20,134 nucleotides of DNA. Origin: Strigomonas culicis. Taxonomy: Eukaryota > Euglenozoa > Kinetoplastea > Trypanosomatida > Trypanosomatidae. The notes beneath the pieces were generated by a model. The model was not told the DNA's origin, made no database searches, and worked only from the letters and a program-made list of their open reading frames with translations. This document shows positions 1 to 7,477 of the stretch, piece after piece; the first letter of the stretch is position 1, and each line of letters begins with the position of its first letter. A program made the translations under genes and the position numbers. The stretch covers positions 1 through 20,134 of the forward strand of contig AUXH01000359.1 of the NCBI GenBank assembly GCA_000482145.1, in the 5' to 3' direction.

Positions 1-469
1 CCTCGGCAGCCTGGTCCGCCAGCTTGGGCGCCTCGGCGTGGATGGGCATGCGCATCTTCTCTCCGACGGGGCCGCGCTGGTCGATGGCGTCGCCCAGCAC
101 GTTGAAGATGCGGCCGAGGGTCTCGCGACCCACCGGCACGGAGATGTTGCCGCCGCTCGACACCACCTTCGACTTCAGCTTCAGGAGGTCCGTCGTCTGC
201 ATGGCAATGCAGCGGCCGGTGTTCGCGTCGAGATGCTGCACAATCTCCAGCGTCAGCGCCTCGTCGCGGCCAAGGCTCTCCGTCACGTCCAGCGCCGTCA
301 GCACCGGCGGCACGCCGTCCGCGAAGTGCACGTCCACGACGGCGCCGATGACCTGCGACACGTGGCCGACGCGGCCCTTGTGGTCCGCGACCTTCGCCGG
401 AGCGGCGGTCGACGCCGCGCGCATGCCGACGGCACCGCGCAGCGCAGCAGTCTGGAGACGAGACAGCAT
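1..469 (-). CDS. ATP synthase F1 subunit beta, mitochondrial (5' part only)
   Basis: Catalytic subunit of the mitochondrial F1Fo ATP synthase, acting on the matrix side of the inner membrane. The ATG at 469 opens 156 complete codons that run off the left edge. The first ~20 residues (MLSRLQTAALRGAVGMRAAS) are basic, hydroxylated and without acids, a typical kinetoplastid mitochondrial presequence. The mature N-terminus follows with 'GRVGHVSQVIGAVVDVHF', 'LEIVQHLDANTGRCIAMQTT' and 'SVPVGRETLGRIFNVLGDAI', the beta-barrel crown of F1-beta. It closely matches the trypanosomatid sequence as I remember it. The P-loop and catalytic residues lie beyond the window. It is the last gene of the visible unit, 587 bp downstream of eS25. 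Identification is very secure; only the missing 3' part cannot be judged. Confidence 0.97.
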   Translation of the reverse strand, partial: MLSRLQTAALRGAVGMRAASTAAPAKVADHKGRVGHVSQVIGAVVDVHFADGVPPVLTALDVTESLGRDEALTLEIVQHLDANTGRCIAMQTTDLLKLKSKVVSSGGNISVPVGRETLGRIFNVLGDAIDQRGPVGEKMRMPIHAEAPKLADQAAE

Positions 470-1056
470 GGGGAGGGAGTAGGCTTAAGAAAAAAAAAGA
501 AGATTCCTAAAAATACTAATTCCTTATTAGTAACAAAGAAAACGAAAAAAAGAGTGAAGAAGGGTGGAGAAAGAAAAGCTATTCAAACGTAGTGGGAAAA
601 AACATATATACAAGTGTATTCCATTACACTGCAAACAAATGGTTTCCTATGGGATTGATCTGGGCTACAGTATAGCTTTCAGGTTTTTGTTTGTTTTAAA
701 TAATAAGATATAAATGAGAAAAGCACTAACACGTAAAGTCAAGAGAGTATAAAAGCGAAAAAAAAGAGAAGAAAAGAAATAACGCATCGGCATATTCTTC
801 ATTACCTTCTTGCTTCTGTTTCGTTACATCTTTTGTTTTTTTTTTTTTCGTTTTGATTATCTTTTTTCTTTACATGTGTTTCTTTTTGCCTTTTTTCTTT
901 GCCAAAACTTCTCGACACGTGGCAATCACTTCCTTCTTCATCTTCTTGCTGTCTCCGTCACTGCTTTGTTCACACAGGGTGAATCAAAAAAAGTGAGGGC
1001 AAAAAAAAAAAGAGAGAGAGAAGAAATGATGCCAGTAGGGGGATGTCGGTGCACGT
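470..1056 (-). promoter_or_regulatory. Spacer eS25 / ATP synthase beta: 3' UTR, pyrimidine tract, splice acceptors
   Basis: This 587 bp AT-rich stretch has no credible gene on either strand. On the sense (minus) strand a long pyrimidine-rich run covers about 590 down to 531. The first AG after it is at 524-523, with further AGs at 517-516, 508-507 and 485-484. The last one follows a short second tract (about 500-487) and would leave only a 14-base 5' UTR. The half nearest eS25 (about 1050-800) is purine-rich in sense and is probably the eS25 3' UTR. I looked for tRNA or box C/D snoRNA signals and saw none I could support. Confidence 0.6.
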
Positions 1057-1467
1057 TTATGCCTTGACCTTGGCGGACTTGGCCTTGGCCTCCTTGGCGG
1101 GCGCCTCAGCGGCACCCGCAGCGGGGGCCGCGGCAGGCTTCTCCTCCGCCTTCTCCACGCGCGTGTACACGCGGTGCTTGCCGGCGACGGACACGAGGCG
1201 AATGAGGCGCTCGCGGCACAGCTGCTTCAGGCCGTTGCCGGCGAGGGACACGGAGATCTTGAGGCGGTCGGAGATGATGTTGGGGGTGATCAGGCGGTAC
1301 TTGGGCACCTCCGAGCGAAGCTTGTCGTACGTCTCCTTGTCGAACATGACGGCGTTATCGAGCTTCTCGCGGGAGTGGCCCTTAGTCCACTTCTTGGTGG
1401 CCTTCTTGCCTCCCTTCTGCGCGGCCTCCATCTTGGCCTTCTTGGTCTGACCAGCCTTCGGCGGCAT
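1057..1467 (-). CDS. RPS25: 40S ribosomal protein eS25 (S25)
   Basis: Structural protein of the small cytosolic ribosomal subunit, located at the head near the E site. The 136 residues start with a Lys-rich tail (1-34, [21 protein letters not shown]). The family's winged-helix core follows at about 35-103, containing '[20 protein letters not shown]', '[14 protein letters not shown]' and '[16 protein letters not shown]'. The C-terminus (104-136) is a low-complexity Ala/Lys/Glu tail, as is common in kinetoplastid ribosomal proteins and slightly longer than in most eukaryotes. The ATG at 1467 is the only start that gives the conserved tail; the stop is TAA. A strong splice acceptor lies 46 bases upstream. 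It sits between the DNA methyltransferase and ATP synthase beta genes, with no functional link. Confidence 0.97.
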   Translation of the reverse strand: MPPKAGQTKKAKMEAAQKGGKKATKKWTKGHSREKLDNAVMFDKETYDKLRSEVPKYRLITPNIISDRLKISVSLAGNGLKQLCRERLIRLVSVAGKHRVYTRVEKAEEKPAAAPAAGAAEAPAKEAKAKSAKVKA

Positions 1468-1688
1468 GATGCGTGTGGGGAGAGAGTGGGGGGTTAGTAA
1501 AAAAGAAAAAGTGCTGTACCAGAAAAGAGAAGGGGAGAAAGAAAGGAATTAGAGAATGTTGCAACACTGCAGAGAGAAGAAATGGAAAGTCGGAAAAAAA
1601 AAGAACCGAGAAGAAATAAAAAAAATGAAGAGAGAGTGTTGACGGAGCTAATAGTTATAATATACACAACATGTTCACACGCACATCC
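1468..1688 (-). promoter_or_regulatory. Spacer with eS25 trans-splice signal
   Basis: The 221 bp between the methyltransferase stop and the eS25 start hold, in sense, a pyrimidine-rich tract at about 1590-1517, ending in CTGGTACAG with AG at 1515-1514. The 46 bases from there to the ATG contain no other AG and are themselves almost all pyrimidine. Position 1513 is therefore the best predicted first base after the spliced leader. The rest is the methyltransferase 3' UTR. Confidence 0.65.
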
Positions 1689-3719
1689 CTACGGGCGTGG
1701 CTCCGCTGCCGAAGCGTCTCTGGCGCCCAACGGAAATACCTCCAGCAGGGACTTAACGATGCACTCGATGACGATGGGGTTCACCGCATTCCCAATCAGC
1801 TTGTACACCGTCCCCTCCGCCACGGACAGAGCGCCGCGCGGCCGGTCTCCTGCAACCCCCTCCTCCGTTGTGTTGAGTGTATCAAAAAACGGCTGCTCCT
1901 GGGAGATCTGCAGCTGGAAGCCGTCCGGAATGCCCTGCAACCGCGCGCACTCCCGCGGCGCGAAGAAGCGCAGCGGCGACACAAAGTCGCCCGCGGCGGC
2001 GGGGGCCGGCCGCTCGCGGGAAGCGGCCCGCGCCCGTTTGGGGGCGGCGGGCGGCACCGCCTCCGCCTCTTGCCCCTCGTCGAGCGCCGCGAGCGTGCGC
2101 CGCACCGCCGCGACGACGTCCGCGCCGTCCGGCACCGTCGGCACGAACTCCGAGTAGAGCTGGTAGCTCGTGCGGTAGCTGCCCATGAGCGTCCGCGCGC
2201 GCCCCCGCAGGTCCGCCACGCGCCACTCCGGGTGCCGCCGGATGGACTGCGTGCGGCCCAGCGCTTCCCACTGCGTGTGCGACAGGTGCAGGCCGCGGAG
2301 ATAGCCGTCCAGGTCCGCGTAGCAGCCCGTCTCCGGCCGCCACGCGCGCGACGACAGCAGTACGTCCCGCACGGTTCGGTACAGCACATGCGCGGTGGCG
2401 GCCGTGTGCAGCTGCTGAAGCCGCAGCTCCGCGCCGTCGAACACGGCTGTGAGGTCCGCCTCCACGCGCGCGTGGCTGTCCCGCCGCACCCCGATAAAGT
2501 ACACGCGGCGGCGCACCTGCGGGCTGGCCCAGCCGCCGTCCAGCACACGGTGCGCCACGTCATAGCGCGGCGTAGCGCCGGTGCCGGTGAGGGGGTCGCG
2601 CAGCCAGCGCAGGATCTCCGCGAGCTGCCGGCCCTCCTCCACCTCCACCAGGTTCGCCACATTCTCCAGCAGGAAGCACGCCGGCTCGCAGGCGCGCAGC
2701 GCGCGCACCACCTCGTAGAAGAGCTGGCCGTACTGCGCCTTCAGGCCCAGCGCGGGGCCCGCCTTGGCGAAGCTCTGGCAGGGGAAGCCCGCGGAGAGCA
2801 GGCCGTGGCCGCGCGGCAGGAGGTAGGAGGGCAGGTCCGTCAGATCGCCCGCCCAGAGCGTCCCGGCGGCGCGGTCAGACGGAAAGTTGGCCTCGTACAC
2901 GGCGGCGGCCGCGGGCGCCATCTCCACCGCGAGGGCGGCCGTGCCACCGGCGGCCTCCAGCCCGAGGCGGAACATGCCGATCCCACCAAACAGCTCCGTG
3001 AAGCTGAACGCCGCGGCCGGCGGCGGCGCCTCCGCCGGCGTCCGCAGCAGCAGCGCCTGCTGCCGCGGGGGGAGCCGCGCGAGCTCCGCGGCAGCGTAGC
3101 ACGGCCGGCTGTACCCGCGCAGGAAGTAAATAAACGCGACCGGAGGCAGGGCGGCGGCGGCCGCCGTCTGGCCGGGCTGCGCGGGAGGCAGGTACGCGCC
3201 GGAGAGGTAGTGCGCGAGACACGGCGGCGTGAGTGCGCCGGCCACGTGCACCGCCGTGGCCGCGGCCGAGGACGGCCGCGGCGCCAGCAGCGCCGCGGCA
3301 GGGTCGGGCTGCGTGCCGGCGGGCAGCGTCACCAGCGGCAGGACCTCCTCCTGTGCGCACAGCGCATCGAGGTGCGCGCGCACGTCGCGCTGAAGGCAGT
3401 CCATCGGCGCCTCCCCGCCCGCGGGCCCCGCCGCGGCCGCGGCCGCCTCGGCCACTGTCTGTGTCTTGGAGATGTACAGGAGGCGGTGCTGCAGCCCCGT
3501 CTCAGCCTCCGGCGCCGTGTCATCCGGCGGCGGCAGCAGCAGCGCGTAGGCTGGGAAAAAGTCCGTGACGTTGCGCGTGCTCTTCTTGAGCAGCTGCGCG
3601 TCGCGCAGCGCCCGCACGAGCGGGCCCAGGCTGCGCTTATCCGCCACGAGGAAGGCGCCGGTGGGGTAGCACCCGGTGTAGTAGGAGCCGCTGCGCCAGC
3701 GAGCGTGTGCGTCAGCCAT
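1689..3719 (-). CDS. C5-cytosine DNA methyltransferase (kinetoplastid DNMT, DNMT6-like)
   Basis: Transfers a methyl group from S-adenosylmethionine to carbon 5 of cytosine in DNA. The 676 residues carry the family's motifs in order: I, FTELFGGIGMFRLGLE (240-255, SAM binding); IV, GFPCQSFAKAG (311-321) with nucleophile Cys314; VI, LENV (351-354, Glu352); VIII, QVRRRVYFIGVR (401-412); a target-recognition region of about 170 residues; IX, RECARLQGIPDGF (589-601); X, GNAVNPIV (643-650). No catalytic residue is missing. Residues 1-235 are an extra N-terminal region I cannot assign; its first 65 residues are well ordered in appearance, then Ala/Pro-rich linkers follow. Start ATG at 3719, stop TAG. 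Kinetoplastids are known to carry a divergent C5-methyltransferase class, which fits. RNA methyltransferase activity (DNMT2) is less likely, because the sequence around the motif IV Cys lacks the DNMT2 'CFT' signature. Confidence 0.94.
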   Translation of the reverse strand: MADAHARWRSGSYYTGCYPTGAFLVADKRSLGPLVRALRDAQLLKKSTRNVTDFFPAYALLLPPPDDTAPEAETGLQHRLLYISKTQTVAEAAAAAAGPAGGEAPMDCLQRDVRAHLDALCAQEEVLPLVTLPAGTQPDPAAALLAPRPSSAAATAVHVAGALTPPCLAHYLSGAYLPPAQPGQTAAAAALPPVAFIYFLRGYSRPCYAAAELARLPPRQQALLLRTPAEAPPPAAAFSFTELFGGIGMFRLGLEAAGGTAALAVEMAPAAAAVYEANFPSDRAAGTLWAGDLTDLPSYLLPRGHGLLSAGFPCQSFAKAGPALGLKAQYGQLFYEVVRALRACEPACFLLENVANLVEVEEGRQLAEILRWLRDPLTGTGATPRYDVAHRVLDGGWASPQVRRRVYFIGVRRDSHARVEADLTAVFDGAELRLQQLHTAATAHVLYRTVRDVLLSSRAWRPETGCYADLDGYLRGLHLSHTQWEALGRTQSIRRHPEWRVADLRGRARTLMGSYRTSYQLYSEFVPTVPDGADVVAAVRRTLAALDEGQEAEAVPPAAPKRARAASRERPAPAAAGDFVSPLRFFAPRECARLQGIPDGFQLQISQEQPFFDTLNTTEEGVAGDRPRGALSVAEGTVYKLIGNAVNPIVIECIVKSLLEVFPLGARDASAAEPRP

Positions 3720-3805
3720 GCGCTAGTGGAGAGCCAGGACGAAAAGAGGACAAAAAAAAAGAAAAATAATGATTGTGCTTTTTTTTTTTCTTACTGTTCC
3801 TCTCG

Positions 3806-3814
3806 TTACTTCAT
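3806..3814 (-). other. Two-codon upstream ORF in the methyltransferase leader
   Basis: ATG-AAG-TAA in the sense strand, four bases after the distal splice acceptor (AG at 3820-3819) and about 90 bases before the main ATG. If the distal acceptor is used, scanning ribosomes meet this start first. If the proximal acceptor (3724-3723) is used, it is removed. Its function is inferred from position only. Confidence 0.4.
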
Positions 3815-4125
3815 CAAACTAAGAATGAGAAAAGGTGCACGGTGAGGAGTGAGACAGGACAGTAGATCGCAAAGAGAGAGTACAAATGACACACCAATAA
3901 CAATAACAAATGAATAGAAAGTGAGATACGATTGTTTTGTTTGTTTGTTTTTTATTCAATTTTTCTTTATGGCACAGAAGTGCACTCATTAGTACGGTTA
4001 AAGTGGCATCTTAAACGGTGGTCCAACAAAAGTAAATGCGTGTTAGGCTTATGACTTTTAAAAAAGAGAGGGTAAAAGGAGAAACGAAGAAAGAAACAAA
4101 ACAACAACAAAGACGGCAGCAACAG

Positions 4126-4143
4126 CAACAACAACAACAACAA
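4126..4143. repeat. (CAA)6 microsatellite in the UTP4-like 3' UTR
   Basis: Six perfect CAA units (TTG in the sense strand), preceded by imperfect units at 4101-4125. It starts about 28 bases after the UTP4-like stop codon, so it belongs to that gene's 3' UTR. Confidence 0.85.
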
Positions 4144-4171
4144 GACAAAAGTGAACAAACGCACGGCACGA

Positions 4172-7100
4172 TCAGTTACCGAAGCGGCGCACCTTCCAGC
4201 AGAGCGGCAGCGACTCGAGCACGCGCTCCACGTTCCGTTCGAGGAGCAACGCCTGCGCGTCGCCGCGGACCACGAAGGCGCCCTCCACCGTGGTGCGGGT
4301 GGCCATGTGCCATGCGCCGCCCCGGCCATCCTGCGTGACGTGCAGCACGCCTTTGCTGAAGGCGCCGATGTAGTTCATCCCATCGCCCGCCGCGTTGGGG
4401 TGGCGGGCGACAAAGTGGGTGTCATGCGGCAGTGAGACCGGCAGGGCGCGGCCCGCGCCCGCGCGCTTCCGCCCCCCCTCGCCGCCCTGCTGGAGCACGT
4501 CCGCCACGTAGTGCCCCTCGCGGGCACTGAGCCCCACCAGCACCGTGTCCACGCCGGCCGCGCCGTCCGCCGCGGACCGCAGCGTCGGCACCTCATGCAC
4601 GAAGTGGTACAGCGGCGCGGCGAGGAAGCGGATGGCGCTGTCGGGCACCGCCCCCGCCTCTGCTCCCGCCTTCGCCACCGCCACGTCATCCGGCGTGCCG
4701 TCCGCCAGCAGCGGCACGATGTACTGCCCGTGGAGGCCGAAGACGCGCAGGGCGGACCCCGCGGCGTCGTAGAAGGCGTTCATGACGCGGATGTTGTGCT
4801 TGTGGGCGCCGATCGCGGGCCGGTCCGCCACCGCGTGGCTGCCAATGGTAGCGAAGGGCAGCGCGACGTGCACCGGGGTGATGCTGCGGTGCAGGGCCAG
4901 AAAGACGATCTCATCGTCGAAGAGAAGGTAAAGGCGGCCGTCATCCACGCGCGCCGCGCGCGTGCGGCCCGCCGCCGGCGCCGCGACGTGGCAGACGTGA
5001 AGAAGGCCGCGCCACGCGGGCAGCTCCAGCACCTCCTCGATGCGCTCGACCAGCGGCGCCGTGCCCTCGCGCCACGCGACGCGCGCGACGACGACGCGCT
5101 CGTCGGTGCTCCAGACGAGATAGCGCAGGTGCGGGTCGCACCACAGGCTGCGCACGTGGTAGCTGCCGCTCGCCGCGTAGCCGAAGAGGGGGTACCAGTG
5201 CTGGTGCGTGCGGTGGTGCGTCCAGTCGACGCTCGTCGCGCTGGGCGCCATGGTGGCGCCGATGCGGAAGCACTCGATGCGGTCCTGACGCACCAGCACC
5301 AGCGCGTTCTTCTCCTTCGCGAAGGTCATGGGCTGCGTGGTGACCGGGAGGTACATAGCCGGCGCGCGGAACACCTGGCTCGCGGGGCTGTACAACACCG
5401 TGCCGTCGCGCGCGGCGGAGAGCAGCAGCTCCGTGCGGGGCAGCAGCAGCAGCTCACTCGCCTCGTGGTAGTGGGTGCGCCGCTTCACCTCCGACGGACG
5501 CCACTCGCCGTCCTCGGCGCAGCGGTAGCACCGCAGCGACTCGTGCCAGCCGGAGGCGTAGAAGACGTGCTGGTGGCTGATGAGGGTCGTGACGGGGCCG
5601 CGGTGCTGCGCGAAGGACGCGAAGATCTGGCCGCTGACCGCGTCCAGCAGCACAACGTCGCCCAGCGAGGTGCCGACCGCGACCGCCGGGCGGCTCGTGT
5701 GCGCGGCGACGGCGCAGCTCAGTGCGATGCCCTTGGGCAGCCGCGTGGACCACAGCGTCTGGTGCGCGGCCAGCCCGCGGCCGCCGCCGCCCGTCCCCTC
5801 CGCCGCGGCCGCGAGCCGCCACGCGTGGACGTAGCCGGTGTCGTTCGTGCCGACGACGAGCTCCAGCGCCGGGCTGCAGCTCACCCGCAGCGCGCGGTCG
5901 GCGCCGGTGATGGCCGGCACGATGCGCTCCAGGTCGATCTGCGGGCGGTACCCGCCGCGGTGCTGGCTCAGCGCCAGCCGCAGCTGCTGCCAGCTGCCGT
6001 CCGCCATGGCAGTAAAGAGGAGGCAGCCGCTGCCGTTCGGGCAGTGCGGCGGCGCCTCGCACACCGCCAGGTCCCACACCGCGCCGCCCGACAGCGGGTG
6101 CACCAGGAGCGGAAACAGCGTCTCCGCGTCGTACACGACGAGCTGGCTGCATAGATAGGAGGCCACGATGAGCGCGTGCGGCAGCGTGGGGTCTAACGGG
6201 CTCGCGTGGCCGGCGCTGCCGCTCGCATCCTCCGGCGGCGCCGCCGACTCCCGCCGCAGCTTCTTCTGCCTCCGCTCGGCGGCGGCCGCCTCCTCCGCGG
6301 CCGCGGCGCCGTGATCGAGCAGCGTGGCGACATCGACGTAGTGCAGCCGCGTGATGGTGTGCTTCAGCGAGCCGCCGGTGTGCCGCAGCAGGTTAAAGTG
6401 CGGGATGTTCTGGTGGTAGCGCAGCTGGTACAGCACGAGCGACCCGTTCTCGCGCGCGATGCACACCTCGTCCTCGCGCTTGTTGTGCGCGATGCAGCGG
6501 AGGCCACTCACCTCCGGCGCGATTGTCTTGGAGCGAAGCAACAGCCGCTCCAGCGCGTCCTTCCCGGGGTACGCCGCCGCCGCCGCCGCCGCCGCCGCCG
6601 TCTCGGCCACGTCCTCCAGGGCCACCGGTGCCGCGTCCCCCTCGCCGGCCTGCGCCGCCAGCACCGCCTCGGGCGACTGCCCCGGCAGGACCGTCACTGC
6701 CGTGGGGCCTGTCACGCGCCGCATCGAGGGCGAGGCAGCGGCCGACGAGCGCCGCGCCTCCTTCTTCAGCTGCTTCCCCGGCGTCGGGGAGGCAGCGGCG
6801 GATGCCTGGCGGGCCGCCGGGCTCGCGGGCGCGGCGGGCTGCGGCGCCGTCGCCTCGGTGACCTCGCCCTTTGAGGGGCTGCGGCTGGCGGCCGCCTGTG
6901 GGGACGGCGGCGCGGCCGTGGCCTTCTTGGGCGTGGCGGCTCTCTTGGGCGCCGGCGAGGTGCTCTGCTTGCTGGCGCTCTTGCCCGCCTTCCGCGGGGC
7001 GGCCTCCTCAGCGGGCGCGGACACGGGGCGCACGGACGCCGTGCCGGACGGCGCGTCGCCCTCCGCGCGGACGGGGGTCGGCGGCGGTGCGCGCGGGGCG

Positions 7101-7231
7101 GGCGAGGCGCTGGCAACGGTCGGATCCTCCGACGGCCCAGGTCGCTCGCTGGCCGACCGCGCGGGCGTGGCGGCGGCCGGGGCTGCCTTGCTCACCGCGC
7201 TGGTGCTCCTTCCGCGCTTCTTGGGAGGCAT
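4172..7231 (-). CDS. Beta-propeller protein, probably UTP4/cirhin-like ribosome biogenesis factor
   Basis: The likely role is a t-UTP/UtpA subunit of the small-subunit processome in the nucleolus, acting in 18S rRNA maturation. The protein has 1019 residues. Residues 1-195 are disordered, rich in Ala/Pro/Ser/Lys, with an NLS-like PPKKRGRS start. Propeller-type repeats run from about 243 on: 'SGLRCIAHN...ARENGSLVLYQL' (242-270), 'GGAVWDLAV' (382-390), 'VGTSLGDVVLLDAVSGQI' and 'LLSAARDGTVLYSP'. From memory, UTP4 proteins begin with a similar 'GIRC.AYN..S..LAV.R.DG...IYNL' and end with 'ERPL..I...LPPP...KKFGT'. This protein ends 'ERNVERVLESLPLCWKVRRFGN', a like arrangement. An acidic/Ala insert (about 308-345) splits the first blades. 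Start ATG at 7231, stop TGA. The match is by eye; a generic WD-repeat protein is the alternative. Confidence 0.62.
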   Translation of the reverse strand: MPPKKRGRSTSAVSKAAPAAATPARSASERPGPSEDPTVASASPAPRAPPPTPVRAEGDAPSGTASVRPVSAPAEEAAPRKAGKSASKQSTSPAPKRAATPKKATAAPPSPQAAASRSPSKGEVTEATAPQPAAPASPAARQASAAASPTPGKQLKKEARRSSAAASPSMRRVTGPTAVTVLPGQSPEAVLAAQAGEGDAAPVALEDVAETAAAAAAAAAYPGKDALERLLLRSKTIAPEVSGLRCIAHNKREDEVCIARENGSLVLYQLRYHQNIPHFNLLRHTGGSLKHTITRLHYVDVATLLDHGAAAAEEAAAAERRQKKLRRESAAPPEDASGSAGHASPLDPTLPHALIVASYLCSQLVVYDAETLFPLLVHPLSGGAVWDLAVCEAPPHCPNGSGCLLFTAMADGSWQQLRLALSQHRGGYRPQIDLERIVPAITGADRALRVSCSPALELVVGTNDTGYVHAWRLAAAAEGTGGGGRGLAAHQTLWSTRLPKGIALSCAVAAHTSRPAVAVGTSLGDVVLLDAVSGQIFASFAQHRGPVTTLISHQHVFYASGWHESLRCYRCAEDGEWRPSEVKRRTHYHEASELLLLPRTELLLSAARDGTVLYSPASQVFRAPAMYLPVTTQPMTFAKEKNALVLVRQDRIECFRIGATMAPSATSVDWTHHRTHQHWYPLFGYAASGSYHVRSLWCDPHLRYLVWSTDERVVVARVAWREGTAPLVERIEEVLELPAWRGLLHVCHVAAPAAGRTRAARVDDGRLYLLFDDEIVFLALHRSITPVHVALPFATIGSHAVADRPAIGAHKHNIRVMNAFYDAAGSALRVFGLHGQYIVPLLADGTPDDVAVAKAGAEAGAVPDSAIRFLAAPLYHFVHEVPTLRSAADGAAGVDTVLVGLSAREGHYVADVLQQGGEGGRKRAGAGRALPVSLPHDTHFVARHPNAAGDGMNYIGAFSKGVLHVTQDGRGGAWHMATRTTVEGAFVVRGDAQALLLERNVERVLESLPLCWKVRRFGN
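6572..6600. repeat. (GCC)n trinucleotide run encoding poly-alanine
   Basis: Nearly ten perfect triplet units inside the UTP4-like gene, encoding a run of about ten alanines (near residues 211-220) in the linker just before the propeller. The length is likely to vary between strains and does not break the frame. Confidence 0.85.
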
Positions 7232-7477
7232 GGTGGGAGACGATACGGGTAGACCTGAAGGTGCGGGGTCTCTCAGTAGAATAACAACAGCAACAAAGAA
7301 GAGTTGTTCAGCTTATCGAAAAAAAAAAAACAGAGAGAATAAAGTGAAGAAAAGAACAGATGGTGTGTGAGGAAACAATAATACATACGAAAATTAAAAA
7401 AGCACTGTGTACGTTGTCATTGATGAATCTTCTTCTGCCTTGTAAAGATGTTTGCAATTAGCATGAGGCATTATTAA
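7232..7477 (-). promoter_or_regulatory. Spacer with UTP4-like gene trans-splice signal
   Basis: A 246 bp AT-rich spacer. In sense, a pyrimidine tract (about 7355-7318) ends in TTTTCGATAAG, with AG at 7313-7312. This gives a predicted 5' UTR of about 80 bases. Upstream of it is the 3' UTR of the RRM/CCCH gene, ending in sense A/T-rich sequence. Nothing else was recognised. Confidence 0.55.

Larger units (their letters stand above)
3720..4171 (-). promoter_or_regulatory. Spacer with two possible methyltransferase splice acceptors and a tiny uORF
   Basis: A 452 bp AT-rich spacer. In sense, a long pyrimidine tract (about 3880-3821) ends in CTCATTCTTAG, with AG at 3820-3819. Using it gives a 99-base 5' UTR holding a minimal upstream ORF, ATG-AAG-TAA, at 3814-3806. 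A second tract (about 3765-3730) ends in CCACTAG with AG at 3724-3723, only three bases before the ATG. The gene-proximal half is the 3' UTR of the UTP4-like gene and contains TTG repeats in sense. No gene is visible on either strand. Confidence 0.55.

Noticed and set aside
600..800. Possible snoRNA or tRNA in the longest spacer
   Set aside because: I saw isolated CTGA-like sequences but no C box partner, no cloverleaf and no A/B box pair.
810..1067. Plus-strand 85-codon frame in the spacer (many Phe/Leu)
   Set aside because: It comes from the T-rich plus strand of the eS25 3' UTR, lacks coding-type composition and overlaps the eS25 end.
1671..3845. Plus-strand open frame of about 720 codons opposite the methyltransferase
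   Set aside because: The product is Arg-rich low complexity; the minus strand has all methyltransferase motifs. It also runs into AT-rich spacer at its end, unlike the real genes.
3720..4171. Strand-switch or transcription start region
   Set aside because: Genes on both sides are on the same strand and the spacer is only 452 bp; nothing suggests a unit border.
4511..6154. Plus-strand frame of about 550 codons opposite the UTP4-like gene
   Set aside because: Arg/Ala/Val-rich with no recognisable domain, entirely inside the gene on the other strand.
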